The notes below the pieces were generated by a model. It was not told where the DNA came from and searched no databases. It worked only from the letters and a program-made list of their open reading frames with translations. From contig NW_014578745.1 in NCBI RefSeq assembly GCF_000485595.1, positions 1 through 56,669 of the forward strand: a stretch of 56,669 nucleotides of DNA, given 5' to 3'. Origin of the DNA: Priapulus caudatus. Taxonomy: Eukaryota > Priapulida > Priapulimorpha > Priapulimorphida > Priapulidae. The position numbers were made by a program, and so were the translations under genes. This document shows, in pieces, positions 23,869 through 34,495 of this stretch (position 1 is the stretch's first letter; each line of letters opens with the position of its first letter).

Positions 23869-24590
23869 TCAAGAATCTCTGCTGTTTACGATAGCGTCCT
23901 TTAAATGATCATACGCCAGGTCTAGGTCACGCGTCTTATAAAGTTTATGGGGAAGGACTGAGGTGGGGATCAAATCGGTTGCGTTGCCGCGCTTAACAGC
24001 TAGTTCCGCTAAATCTGCACAAATTGTGGGTATTGCTAGTGTGGTAGGTAAAATCTGAGTAAGAGTGGTAGTTAAGTTTACCGTCGAATCATGGTAATGG
24101 AAGGTGAGTAAGGTTAAATCCGCAGAATGTGCAGAACAGCCTGATTGCAAGGAGATAATTTGGCTGGTAATTATTTGTAAATCAGTAACCGTAGGTGCCT
24201 GGTTGTTAGTGGGCAGACAAGAAATAATTGTCAGGCGGAATGGTTTAATTGGTGAGATAAGCCAATGGCCATTACTGATATATTGGACTAAATGTCTGGG
24301 GTTTGATTGCACCGTTACTCTGCGCTGACAGTATGTTGATATGTCAGTACTGTGCCTCAGAAATAGTGCTACTAAACAGTCAGTGAATCCTGATACGTAG
24401 TAGATTTCAGACTCAGCTTGGCAGATGCCACTCGTGGCATCCAGTTCTGATTTAGGGTAAAAATAGCGTGTCTTGTCCTGGTCAAATGATATTTTTTATC
24501 TAGGGCATAGTATACGGATGCTGGTGTGCCGTTAATGTAAATGGGTGCGAGTAGAATTTGGAAGATATTAAAAATTTGTTCGACATGTTT
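23869..24590 (-). pseudogene. retroviral envelope-like relic (LTR element)
   Basis: The main frame (24312-23869, continuing upstream in the same frame to about 24490 and in another frame to about 24590) has the layout of invertebrate LTR-element envelope glycoproteins. There is a Cys-containing surface region (around 24420-24340), then GHWLISPIKPF, then IISCLPT, then SLQSGCSAHSADLTL, with several N-x-S/T sites after it (VNLTT, KRGNAT). No transmembrane segment or fusion peptide can be placed and there is a frame change near 24480, so it is broken. Known relatives are surface glycoproteins of Gypsy-class elements; this assignment rests on pattern and spacing only. No pol lies next to it. It is an old genomic copy with no sign of function. 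Confidence 0.42.
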
Positions 24591-24813
24591 TAGAGACAGA
24601 AATGTGATAACATGGAAAGACGTGCGAACCTATCCTAGGTGTCATCTATCCCCTATATAAGTAATCTATTTAGGTATCTATATATCTATATATCTATATA
24701 TATCTATATATAGATTCCAATGGTTGTTTATGAACTCGTGTGTCGAGAGTGCTCAATACTACCATGAGTAGAGCAAATATAGATAAAGTTATACGGACAC
24801 GGTAGAAATTTTG
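24591..24813. other. AT-rich spacer with TATCTA repeats
   Basis: Contains TATCTATATA repeats at 24677-24712. No coding sequence. It lies just downstream (minus strand) of the hammerhead motif. Confidence 0.5.
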
Positions 24814-24886
24814 ACTCTGTTTATTGCATACAGAACTGTTTTGTGTGGAGCGAAAGCTCCACACTCATCAGTGCCTAATACAGAGT
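24814..24886 (-). ncRNA. type I hammerhead ribozyme motif, PLE-associated
   Basis: On the minus strand every hammerhead element is present in order. Stem I: ACTCTGT (24886-24880) pairs with ACAGAGT (24820-24814), plus GCA/TGC closing pairs around an internal loop. Core CTGATGA: 24871-24865. Stem II: nine pairs, GTGTGGAGC/GCTCCACAC, with a TTTC loop. Then AAAA (24842-24839), stem III ACAG/CTGT with a 2-nt loop, and a GTA cleavage triplet ending at 24829. A canonical core has GAAA; here the first base (G12, the presumed general base) reads A, so this copy may be catalytically weak or the consensus base may be wrong. Penelope-like elements are known to carry hammerheads in their terminal repeats, and a PLE fragment lies upstream on the same strand. 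Confidence 0.8.
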
Positions 24887-24970
24887 GATCTATTTAGAAC
24901 ATCCCAAGCAGTATAAAAACATCATGCATAATGTCATCTATTGTTCATGCGTGAGCGTTCTAAAGAAATA

Positions 24971-25606
24971 NNNNNNNNNNNNNNNNNNNNNNNNNNNNNN
25001 NNNNNNNNNNNNNNNNNNNNNNNNNNNNNNNNNNNNNNNNNNNNNNNNNNNNNNNNNNNNNNNNNNNNNNNNNNNNNNNNNNNNNNNNNNNNNNNNNNNN
25101 NNNNNNNNNNNNNNNNNNNNNNNNNNNNNNNNNNNNNNNNNNNNNNNNNNNNNNNNNNNNNNNNNNNNNNNNNNNNNNNNNNNNNNNNNNNNNNNNNNNN
25201 NNNNNNNNNNNNNNNNNNNNNNNNNNNNNNNNNNNNNNNNNNNNNNNNNNNNNNNNNNNNNNNNNNNNNNNNNNNNNNNNNNNNNNNNNNNNNNNNNNNN
25301 NNNNNNNNNNNNNNNNNNNNNNNNNNNNNNNNNNNNNNNNNNNNNNNNNNNNNNNNNNNNNNNNNNNNNNNNNNNNNNNNNNNNNNNNNNNNNNNNNNNN
25401 NNNNNNNNNNNNNNNNNNNNNNNNNNNNNNNNNNNNNNNNNNNNNNNNNNNNNNNNNNNNNNNNNNNNNNNNNNNNNNNNNNNNNNNNNNNNNNNNNNNN
25501 NNNNNNNNNNNNNNNNNNNNNNNNNNNNNNNNNNNNNNNNNNNNNNNNNNNNNNNNNNNNNNNNNNNNNNNNNNNNNNNNNNNNNNNNNNNNNNNNNNNN
25601 NNNNNN
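24971..25606. other. assembly gap (636 N)
   Basis: Run of N inside the Penelope-like element. It probably hides the C-terminal part including any GIY-YIG domain. Open frames reported across it are meaningless. Confidence 0.98.
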
Positions 25607-26075
25607 GATTTGTAAAAATTCCTTGCCGACGTTTGTTTTTACATTTCGGTCGTAAGGTGGGTTGTACCAAATGATATTGCGCGCTCTGTTTCTTTTTCCG
25701 GTTGCTGCTTGTGGTTTTTCGTAGCGGAGCTTGTAATTATAGCCGTTGTCGTTAAATGCCTGTTGATATGTGGGCGCCGCTTTTTCAAAAATTTTCTCAC
25801 TGGAGGATATCTCGGAGAGTCGCTTGTTAATGCCAATTGGGATATTCTTCAGAACGGCCGGTGGGTGGTTAGAATTGATGTTAACATACTGCAATTTGTT
25901 GTTTGGTTTCATGTACGGCTTGTATTGTTCCGAGTTCAAATCAAGTGTCACATCCAAAAAATTTACAATACTTTTGTTTGCTTCGATCGTTATTCGTAGA
26001 CCCTTATCCCGGAAAGCTTTACAAATGTCTTTCTTTGCGTTTTCAAATCTGTTTCTAATTGACCCCTAATGGGTA
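25607..26075 (-). pseudogene. Penelope-like element RT/linker fragment
   Basis: The minus-strand frame entering the gap reads, in order, AKKDICKAFRDKGLRI, VNFLDVTLDLNSEQYKPYMK, SNHPPAVLKNIPIGINKRLS and RARNIIWYNPPY, then NVGKEFLQ. This block order is what I recall between the RT palm and the Cys-rich/GIY-YIG part of Penelope-like proteins in aquatic invertebrates. The frame is open from about 26060 to the gap edge. The N-terminal RT motifs are missing because LTR-like sequence of another element begins at about 26075. The hammerhead motif on the other side of the gap fits a PLE terminal repeat. A related cnidarian-type RT protein is the alternative. Confidence 0.6.
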
Positions 26076-26285
26076 AGACGCCGATGCGGCGATCCTAAGT
26101 GACCCCTAATGGGCCGGGCGCATCTCGGCGCTCTAATCGGTTTCTAAGTAGCTCTAATCTGTTCCTAAGTGATTTCTAATAGACTTGTTGACGCCAACGC
26201 GGCTACTGCTAATTAGCACAGTCGTAGCGGCTAGTGATACCTTATGATATGTAGTGATATCTAGTGATATCTAGCCGCTACATTC
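26076..26285 (-). repeat. candidate 3' LTR fragment
   Basis: On the minus strand it begins TGTAGCGGCTAG immediately after a purine tract. It contains three TAGTGATATC-type repeats and an 11-bp inverted repeat (GTAGCGGCTAG at 26225-26235 with CTAGCCGCTAC at 26272-26282). Reiterated CTAAGTGACCCCTAATGGG segments lie at 26060-26125. No matching 5' LTR is seen. Confidence 0.4.
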
Positions 26286-26344
26286 CTCCCCCCACTAAAC
26301 CGATGTACACCTTTGTGTACATCGACGCCAGCCTCCTGGCTGGC
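26286..26344. other. polypurine tract plus two tandem perfect hairpins
   Basis: Minus-strand purine tract GGGGGGAGGAA (26285-26295 region). It is followed by a 10-bp perfect stem with a 4-nt loop (26301-26310 with 26315-26324, CGATGTACAC/GTGTACATCG) and then a 7-bp stem with a 4-nt loop (26327-26333 with 26338-26344, GCCAGCC/GGCTGGC). The two hairpins are two bases apart and lie just upstream of the proposed LTR start. Confidence 0.6.
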
Positions 26345-26625
26345 TGTTCGTGGGTGCGCTCTAACCTGTCATGGTAATTTGCACAGTACATAATAGATAA
26401 TACATAATACATAATACATAGCTATGATTACATGATTGACTACTGGTGTGGGCCTCGACCATTCGACCACACACCGTACAGATCTACTAGTGTTGGAAAT
26501 GCGTCCTGAAGGGACATAATCGGTGTTACTGCTACAACTAATGTCTATAAACCACACGCGCTCGCGAAGGGATACATGTTGTGAAGGCATAAGGCCCTAA
26601 AATCTACACACGGTGAAATTATTGG

Positions 26626-27060
26626 TCAGCCTTCCTCCTCCTGGCTGTAAGGGGAGGCGGGTGACTGAACCATAGTGGCCCTTGCTGCCATGTCCGCCAT
26701 AGCCATAGCGGCCATTTGGCGGATATGCAGTTTGTTGAAGGTGGTGTCTGGGCCATCCCCTGCGCTGATCTCGAATTCGTAGTGCAGGGGGTCGTCGGCG
26801 GTGTTCGCTCCGACGAAGGAGCCGACGTACTCCGGGTTGAAATCCGGGTGAGGTCTCCGGGTGGGGTTACCCGGGGTGTGCCCGGGGTCGTCTCCTTCCA
26901 CCTCGAAGTCGAACTGGAGCTGGTCGTGCACGACGAAGGGGGCGGGATACAGGTCGTACGGGAATGGACGATTACTATCCCAAGAATTGGCGGGTGAATG
27001 TTCGGGCACCGAGCCGTGGGTGCTGTCTGGCGCCGGCACCAGACTGGCAAGCCACCTACT
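26626..27060 (-). CDS. unidentified retroelement ORF C-terminal part
   Basis: An open frame of about 145 codons ends QEEEG at 26626. It has acidic blocks (FDFEVEGDDPGH) and NPEYVGSFVGANTADDPLHY, then an Ala/Met-rich stretch. GC content and amino-acid balance are coding-like, and it is followed by a purine tract and LTR-like sequence, so it is probably the last protein segment of an LTR retroelement. No domain is recognised. Its first residues (MPHLSR, up to about 27055) belong to the upstream hAT transposase, so the frame crosses a seam between two elements. Confidence 0.4.
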   Translation of the reverse strand, partial: SRWLASLVPAPDSTHGSVPEHSPANSWDSNRPFPYDLYPAPFVVHDQLQFDFEVEGDDPGHTPGNPTRRPHPDFNPEYVGSFVGANTADDPLHYEFEISAGDGPDTTFNKLHIRQMAAMAMADMAARATMVQSPASPYSQEEEG

Positions 27061-28263
27061 GAGATGCGGCATCTATCTTGTACCTGCTAGGTTAGCAGGT
27101 TTTACATTTTTTCCTCCATGGAATCTGTTAACATCTGCAGTTCTCGCAAGGCCTTTGCGCTGTAGTGGTAGTGCTTGTGTAAGTTCATTAAAACAGATTT
27201 CAGATCTGCAAATATCTTTCCATCCCTATCTTTCATGGCATCTAAAGCTCCAAGTTCAAGTCTGTGACTCACACAGTGCATGGCTATCAGATGTTGCACT
27301 TCATCTTTCAGGAGTTTAGCAACACTGTGCCGTTTGCCAAGGTTAACACTTGCCCCATCTGAGCCAGTGGCCACCAGCTTTGCCTTCCAATTCCAACCGT
27401 CATTCACAACACTGTCCATGGCCGTCTCAATTGACGCAAGAACACCAATTGCATGAGCATGTTCAACTGCACCGATCTTCACAAAGACATTCTTTGGCAC
27501 ACCCTGCTCAACAATCTCATTTTCACAAGTAGACACGTCCGTGGCACCATCAAACATTATAGACAACACATTTGCATCCTGCAGTATTCGGTATGATTGT
27601 TCTCGAATGTCATCATATATATACTCGATAAATCTCCGACATTTCTGATCTCTACGGTAGCTGTTGGGTAAATCAACACCATTTTTAGCCTGGAGCTCTA
27701 GAAGGCTTGGATATAGTGTAAATGGCAACTCCTTCTTTGCAATAAAATATGCAGTGTTGAAACATGCAATCATTTGTGATTTCTGGCTTTCATTCATTCT
27801 TCTAACTGTAATAGCTAATGGGCCAACAACAGCTGGGTGACATGCTTGAGTATCAGAACTAGAGCTTTTACTAGTAGATGCAGTGTCGACATCTCCAGTA
27901 TAGTTGCAGTACACTGTAATGGATTTCTCTTTCATGCATTCCACGTCATACCTTTTTTGCAATGAAATGTGAGATGAAGAGTGCATGCTGCTTCAGTGCA
28001 TCTATTCTGAAATTATTTGTTCCAGTCACGAACCTGCCTGCACGCTCCGTTTCATACTTTGTGCATGGCACACAGAATATAACGTTACTTTCTTCATTAT
28101 AGTCTAACCAACTGAAATCCTCTTTCCACTTAGGAAAAAACTGCCGCTTTCTTTTCTCTTTTTCATAAGCCTTCTTGGTTACTAGCCTACTTTTGCTTTT
28201 CTTATTTTCATCGTCACGATCGTCCCTGTCACCTGACGTAAAGCCAAACTTAAATAAAGACAT
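27061..28263 (-). pseudogene. hAT transposase relic, ZNF862-like
   Basis: 28263-27950 encodes a TTF/BED-type zinc finger (FFPKWKEDFSWLDY, then VIFCVPC, TGTNNFRIDALKQH). After a one-base frame change at about 27960, 27930-27102 encodes the hAT catalytic core: IMFDGATDVS with the first Asp, then ATGSDGASVNLG with the second, then HCVSHRLELGA. The reading continues in a third frame through KPANLAGTR to MPHLSR near 27060, where Trp of the conserved TRW is a stop. The C-terminal dimerisation region and last acidic residue are missing because another element joins there. Domesticated relatives such as ZNF862 have this order; here frame damage and truncation make it a relic. Confidence 0.78.
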
Positions 28264-28725
28264 CGTTTATGAGTACTGGTTAGCAAGGTGCACTATAGTT
28301 TACTGCGCTACACACGGTACAGATCATAGCCGTGCTTTAAATCGTGCGCGGGCCGAGTTCACGTGCAGCATTTGTATTCTACCATGGGCATACACAGGCG
28401 GCGGGCGCACGGTTTATCGATCGTCTTGTAGCAAGCCACATTGTTTTTGCCGAAGGGTAGACTGGTATCTGCCCTCACGCTCTGCTAGACAATGTACACG
28501 CTCTACGACAAACAGTGCAGCCGCGAACCAGTCTAGCCAGAGTGTGACCTTTCAATGCACGCTGGGTTAATGGGCTAGACACTGACAGGTATTGTTTTAA
28601 GCACAAACACCGTAATAACGATTCAATGTTTTGCCTTGCACTGACATTGTGAAAACTGTGCATTTTGTAATTACAAATGTGAATTATAAGGCAGAAAGGT
28701 GTGAAATGATGTCAGGTAACTCTAT
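28264..28725. other. no gene seen
   Basis: Sequence upstream of the hAT frame. It may include the transposon 5' end, but I could not pair a terminal inverted repeat. Confidence 0.35.
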
Positions 28726-29665
28726 GGCACAGTATGTGCGAGTACTATATGACCAATTCTAACACGACCAGTCGGGCTACTAGCACTCTCTTGCCAACGA
28801 GAACAAACGGAGCAATACATCCCAGTGGATCGTAGATGGATGCGATAGTAGACAAAACACCTCTTTGAGTCAATGGCTGGTTGCATGTCTCGATCAGAAA
28901 CTTTAAACAGTTTGATTCTACATGCCACTAAATGCCCAAGCATCTATCCACTGGAAGCTCTTTTTGGTTCAAATCAACATCCTTCACGCCTGCAACTCGT
29001 TCACTTTCCGGGATTGATTCCAATACTTCTCGACTGTTTGAAAGGAATTTGTGGAGTCGTAGTCTCGCCGTACTGCAGATTTCTCGAGTGTCTCGTACCA
29101 ACTGGATAGCTTTGGCATTAGACTGAACGCTGCCAAGGCCATCGTCTACAGTTGCGAAGGATAAATCTTGAAGCCTCTGCAAACTCTTTTCCATGCTTCT
29201 CGGCGATATGTTTGAGCCCGTAGTTGGCACAGCCTGGCAACGATGCTGCCCCAAACAGGTGCACTGTCATCTTGTACTCACGGGGCTCCCTGTTGATGTC
29301 CCCGTTCTCTCAGCATAAGAATCGGAGGTAGTCTCTGTCTGGTTTGTCAACATGAAACTGATGAAACATTTTTTCCTCATCGCACATAAGTGAACTTTCG
29401 AAACCTGCTGAGGACTCCAACCAGGCCATTGATAAGGGCAGATCCTGTAAGCAGGTGGTCGTTAAGGGACTCTCCCTGACATTTGGCAGAGCAGTCAAAA
29501 ACTACCCTGATCTTTCCTAGTTTGTTGGGATTGTACACACCGTGATGCAGGATGTACCATCGACCACCCGTGACACCATCGTTGCAGACTAACTCTGCGT
29601 CACCTCTCTCGATGATACTGTCCATGAACCTCTTTTAGTCCTCTAGATACTTCGGATTACCCTAA
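28726..29665 (-). pseudogene. BEL/Pao retrotransposon reverse transcriptase relic
   Basis: Minus-strand blocks in order: YLED and MDSIIERGDAELV (29660-29590), GGRWYILHHGVYNPNKLGKI (about 29560), VVFDCSAKCQGESLNDHLLT, then after a frame change EKMFHQFHVDKPDRDYLRFL (RT palm), then VDDGLGSVQSNAKAI (29150, the YVDD region), and RGVLSTIASIYDPLGCIAPF (28870-28800). The order and wording are diagnostic of BEL/Pao pol. Between the palm and YVDD blocks sequence is disordered, and several frame changes occur. Gag, protease, RNase H, integrase and LTRs are not seen. Its upstream end lies 40 bp from the Academ element. Confidence 0.85.
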
Positions 29666-29703
29666 CTATACAAAATACAAAAGGTCAACGAAATATACTA
29701 TAA

Positions 29704-30116
29704 TAGTCCATCAGCCCCGGTCCAAAATTTTGGTCACCGGTATCAAATCAGGGGGAGAATGCTTATAGTGATTTTTGGGAAGGTATACACCCCTAGAGTT
29801 AGAAAACGTGTGATAGCATTGTGGGGGTGGCAGCTTTATGTGAGTTATCTCCCCTTTTCCAAAATGGCCGCCAAAATGCTTATTTAGCTATACATCATGT
29901 TCTAGAGCAGCTAGGATAGTGATTTTGGTGTCTATGACCAGGTATTATGAGTCGTAGATTTCATTTCTGTCTTTACCTAAAACATTGAACACACATTTGA
30001 TGAAAATAAATCCAAGATGGCCGCCAAAATGCAAGATGACCACCAAAATTGCTGTTTTTAAGCTCGTATAGCAGTTAGAACAGTAATTTGTGTCTATTAT
30101 TTCAACTAGTCAAAGA
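29704..30116 (+). repeat. left terminal inverted repeat of Academ element
   Basis: Pairs over about 410 bp with 34109-34492 in inverse orientation. It includes internal repeats of the AAGATGGCCGCCAAAATGC type. That motif resembles a YY1 site, but no role is shown. Confidence 0.88.
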
Positions 30117-30199
30117 TTCTTTATTCACCTAATCCAATGAAGCCTTCATATAATAATACAATCCAAGACACAATGGCGGCTGTAACAGTGGTCAACTAC

Positions 30200-33100
30200 A
30201 GTGAAATGGTACATGATGAGTCTATACTACATCATTACTGTCCAGTTCATCGTCATCCACAGTGTCGTTCTCGTCCGTGCTTTCCCATCATTCCTGCGTA
30301 ACACGATTATCGGCCGGACTGGTCACCTAGGATTTGTTCGAGACATCTTCTCATACTTTCCAAGCCTGGTAGTTCTGCCTTTGTGGGTCTGACTAGCAGT
30401 ACCCGTGCAGGGTTGGAAAGCTGATGACTCGCTATCTCACCTTTCGTTGACACAGAAACAAAGTGGTACCTGATATAGATGACCTTGAAATTCTCTGCTT
30501 TGGACCATAGAGGAGGAAATGTTAAACCTCTGTTTGTTCTCAGTTTCTGAGGAGAGATCGGTCCATTCCTGGCCCAACTCGCAAATGTATTTCTAATTTC
30601 CCTATTGCATGGTCAATAATTTTAGAGCACTGCTTCCCTATTACCTGCGAAAGCACTGGTAGTATCAATCCAGTGTATGAATGCATCTCCAATAAGCTCT
30701 GCAGACATCTATGCGCCAGTGGCAGCGACCTTTCCCTATGATGGTAAACTAAAGACTAGTTGTCTGCGTTGCTTGTTCCACATTTCTGGAATAACGGGCG
30801 CTCTTCTATCTGCGTCATGGAAATGCCAACAATGATATGACATCGTATCCTTGAGCACTATCACTGACAACCTGGTAGCCTTCCGCAGGCATGACGCATG
30901 AAAAAGTAGGCGTCATCTGCTTCTTCATGCTGGCACTGAGGAGAGTCGGCACATACCTGCGATGTAATCCTGTGCATTTGTCATCTGACAGTTGCATACA
31001 GAATCTTACTCATGTAGTTTCTCTTATTGACACATGCTTCTCTCTATTCGCTGACAATGAGATAATCAGACTGCGGTTTTGTTATTTGCTCCTGCTCAGG
31101 AAACTTCTCCATTGCATCACGATCTGTGTGCTTGTGATACCCTGGCAGCTGCCTGCCCAGTTGTTTCCCGTCGTTGCCGATCTTCACTGTTCTGATAGAA
31201 TCTCTCTCGATACGTGTCAAACCAACATCTGATTCTGTACTTTACTCCCTACTTATGCCATAGACAGATGGTAGAGGCAATGTCTCCAAACGTAAGCTTT
31301 GTCACCCTTGTATTCTTTGAACTAGGTTGCATTCCATCGACCACATGAGGAAGAATTTTGTGGACTTGGTTGCTACTGTCACATTGCTCTGCAGAGAGAT
31401 GTGGTATAGGCAGCTTCGTTTGTTTTCCTGAGTGTTCCGTCGTGGGGTCGAGAGAGGACCCACTGGATAGCGGTCCCATGCGCGATGCAGAGAGATGTCG
31501 CCTATCTTGAGGATTGCGCTCTTGTGCCATCACTATGATGCGACCAAACAGAGCCGATCAGCTTTCAAGCATGATAGTACTTCCACTCTGTTTTTGACTA
31601 CCTTCTTCTTTACACATATTAGTGAAATGTTTTCAGGCTTGTTCAGTTGTTCATCGCGATCGTGGAAATGTTTGTGCGTGGTCGGATCGTTACTCCAGTC
31701 TCTCGTTTGTGAAAGTGGCATAACTCTGCTCTCCAATATAGCAGTTCAAGCAGGTCAGAGGCCAAGGTCTTTGGGTGCCGATTTTGCCAGTAGAAAATGC
31801 TTATGAGGTCGTTGGACTTTTCTGAGAATAAGTTGATCCAGGCTTGAATTTAGGCGACGACTGCCGATTACTGTTTCCTCATCGCTTTTGGGATTCTTGG
31901 CGCTGCTGTAGATCAGCCATTGGTTGAGTTCCCGATTGGGTTTCCCATGTACCATGTTTCTTACAGGTCTAAGAAACTGCGCTGCGGTACTCTTCCTGTA
32001 TGTAGACCTGTCTGATGGCCTCCTGCTTTTCAGCGCTGAACCGTGCGCGTGCCTCAGGAGTTGAGTGTCGTTGTTCACTGTAACTCAATTGTCTGATCTA
32101 TAGGTATCACACAACGGCGAGTATTGCTGCGACATCTGCCACAAAAATGGACCTTCCTGAAAGGCCTCTGTGACATCAGGACTTAGTCTCTGGAAGATTT
32201 GTTAGTCTGAGCCAAAGTATGCAGGACAGGTACCTGCCATAGTTGACTTATCGTAGGCAAAAAACATTGGGATCATGGGTCGAATGGCATTGCATGCTGC
32301 AATAATCCCAGTTTCCCTCACGAGATGCAGCAGAAGGCCAAGTATCACATGACTCATACTATTGTCTATGACTGTCTGACCAGAGTATGCCGATACGCGC
32401 GCTACCCCATATGTGGGGGCCGGAGGTGTTCCACAGATAGTCTCCACAGGATCATCACACTCATAACAAGTCTGGACTGTAGCAGGAATTACTGAAGTTC
32501 TGGTTGGTTGAGTTCATCAGCGTATGCTGTCTACCGTGTCAAACGCATGTTTTGATCACAGCGCTCTTCTCCTCATGCTGTCTACCCATTGTTTGAACTC
32601 TGGCCATGCCATGTCTCATCAAAGCTTTATAGATGCCATTGTGGACCTCGAGAGTCACGATTGTCTGTTTCACCATGCAACTGGACCCTTATTTATGGGA
32701 CCCTCCGCCGACTTCCAGCTTCTATGCAATTGTCTCTCAAACCACCATTCACAGAATCGCTTTCCTATGATACTCAGGGCATTCATGCATGTGTGGAAAT
32801 GGTTCCATTCTCAAGCGCACATGGGAAACGCTCCTTGTGCTCGCACGGCAACCTTTCAAGCGCTTTTGGCATAGAGGCTTGATCCATGACTACCACAAGT
32901 TGGCTGTCCAGACACAGTTACTTTCTGATTAGATCTGACTGTTTAAGAATTTCAAAACTGTAGTCAACTCGCTAGCTGCGTTGATTGACTGTGAGGGGCA
33001 GGGTATCCACAACAGTCTTCTGAGATGGATTCTATGGTCCTCTGGTTTTTGATATTAAACCCAGCTCCACTTGGGGCTGTTGACTCTATGATGTTGTTTG

Positions 33101-34136
33101 TCTTGCGTAGGTCCTGACCAGGTTCTTTGTTACAGGCGAACTTGAGCAGGAGTCTTCGTGCTGCCTGGAGGTGGTTCTCCACTGGTTGTAGGGCTGGTGC
33201 GACCTAGACGGTGCCACTAGCTACATAGACTTCCAGATCTTCAGTGTTCAATGTGACTGATCTTTGTTTCAGTTTATCCAATGCTAGGAGTCTGATCGTA
33301 GGTGAGATTGAGGTCCATAGACCTTAGGCTGGAACCGCGTATTCCGTGCATGCAATTGATGTACCCTATCCGTAGTGTCTCCTCCAGTCTTCTATATTGT
33401 CCCATGCAATTATTTATGAAGCATAGGGTTTGATGAGGACTGGCTGAAACAGCGTCTCTGGTTAAAGCCATTGCTAACTTCTGCAGACGAGAGCGTATCA
33501 TTCTCTTCCTAGCTGGTCACATAGAACACTTCATGTCAGACTTAGTTCAGTTGTGCCGAATGACCTCAATGTTCCAGTGAGTGTGCTTTCACCGCGATAA
33601 GAAGGCAAGGAAAGTTGTGGTGGTTTATGCCCAGTGTCACAGCACTGAGATCATGTCCTGGTATGACTCAACTAGAATAGCGTTCTGGGATGTATTCGAT
33701 CAGTACTAGAATCTCCATGAGGAGCCGACGAAGAATCGCCTCTAGTGATTTGCTATGCGTATGAGTAGCCTACATCACGCGATGGATATGGCCATTGGTG
33801 TGGATATCTGTCCTGTTTGGTGGCCGTTCGGCGTATATGCGATGAAGTGCTGATCTATGATCTGTGTGACAGTCTGTAGACTTGGCCTTCCAAAGCTTTG
33901 AGCTCCCTGGGTAGAGTTTGATCTTCCAAGACAACATCCATTTAATGATACACAAAGTAGCGGAACCAACAACAACTTCCCTTGTCATCGGGAAATATTT
34001 CCATGAACCTCCAAGCTCGGATCGGCAGTCTTCTGTGGATATTCTTCTTTGTTGAATCCTTCCAAAGTTTAACTCCACCAGATAAACTTATTAGTGTAGA
34101 AATAGATCTCTTGACTAGTTGAAATAATAGACACAA
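30200..34136 (-). pseudogene. Academ-type large protein with XPG-like domain (relic)
   Basis: Pieces in several frames follow the family order. 34136-33770 is the N-terminal block (IFPDDKG followed by LLLVP). 32890-32790 reads ERFPCAL and then SIIGKRFC. 32330-32220 reads TGIIAACNAIRPMIPMFF and YDKSTMAGTCPAYF. 31540-31480 reads RRHLSASRM. 30710-30640 reads ELIGDAFIHWIDTTSAFAG. The tail near 30450 is a NYQAW-like block, followed by an acidic end. The ELIG...IDTTSAFAG stretch corresponds to the family's GCDT-x-SAF-x-GKGK motif, which resembles the metal-binding Asp and helix-2-turn-helix of XPG/FEN nucleases; here the Asp is kept although GC has become WI. There are dozens of stops and frame changes. 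Confidence 0.65.
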
Positions 34137-34492
34137 ATTACTGTTCTAACTGCTATACGAGCTTGAAAACAGCAATTTTGGCGGCCATCTTGGATTTATT
34201 TTCATCAAACGTGTGTTCAATGTTTTAGGTAAAGACAGAAATGAAATCTACGACTCATAATACCTGGTCATAGACACCAAAATCACTGTCCTAGCTGCTC
34301 TAGAACATGATATATAGCTAAATAAGCATTTTGGCGGCCATTTTGGAAAAGGGGAGATAACTCACATAAAGCTGCCACCCCCACAATGCTATCACATATT
34401 TTCTAACTCTAGGGGTCCAGACCTTCCCAAAAATCACTATTAACATTCTCCCCCCGATTTGATACCGACCAACCCCCCTGGCTGATGGACTA
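34109..34492 (-). repeat. right terminal inverted repeat of Academ element
   Basis: Inverse partner of 29704-30116 with few substitutions; a short indel lies near the outer end (left copy has extra CCAAAATTTTGG-like sequence). The inner limit is at the shared AACTAGTCAA. Confidence 0.88.
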
Positions 34493-34495
34493 TAA

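Larger units (their letters stand above)
29704..34492 (-). mobile_element. Academ-type DNA transposon, complete outline, dead
   Basis: A 4,789-bp element with long inverted repeats (29704-30116 and 34109-34492) whose outer ends both read TAGTCCATCAGCC inward. TAA flanks it on both sides (29701-29703 and 34493-34495), a 3-bp target duplication. The interior carries a full-length but shattered copy of the large protein family associated with Academ transposons, N to C from 34136 to about 30200 on the minus strand. Academ elements are known for short target duplications and a C-terminal XPG-type nuclease. No DDE transposase of another superfamily is seen inside. It lies next to a BEL/Pao relic. 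Confidence 0.75.

Noticed and set aside
24885-25957. Frames running through the N gap
   Set aside because: Unknown bases cannot support a frame; only the sequenced part 25607-26075 is used.
32524-32882. Plus-strand frames of 97-116 aa inside the Academ element
   Set aside because: Antisense shadows of the minus-strand Academ relic.
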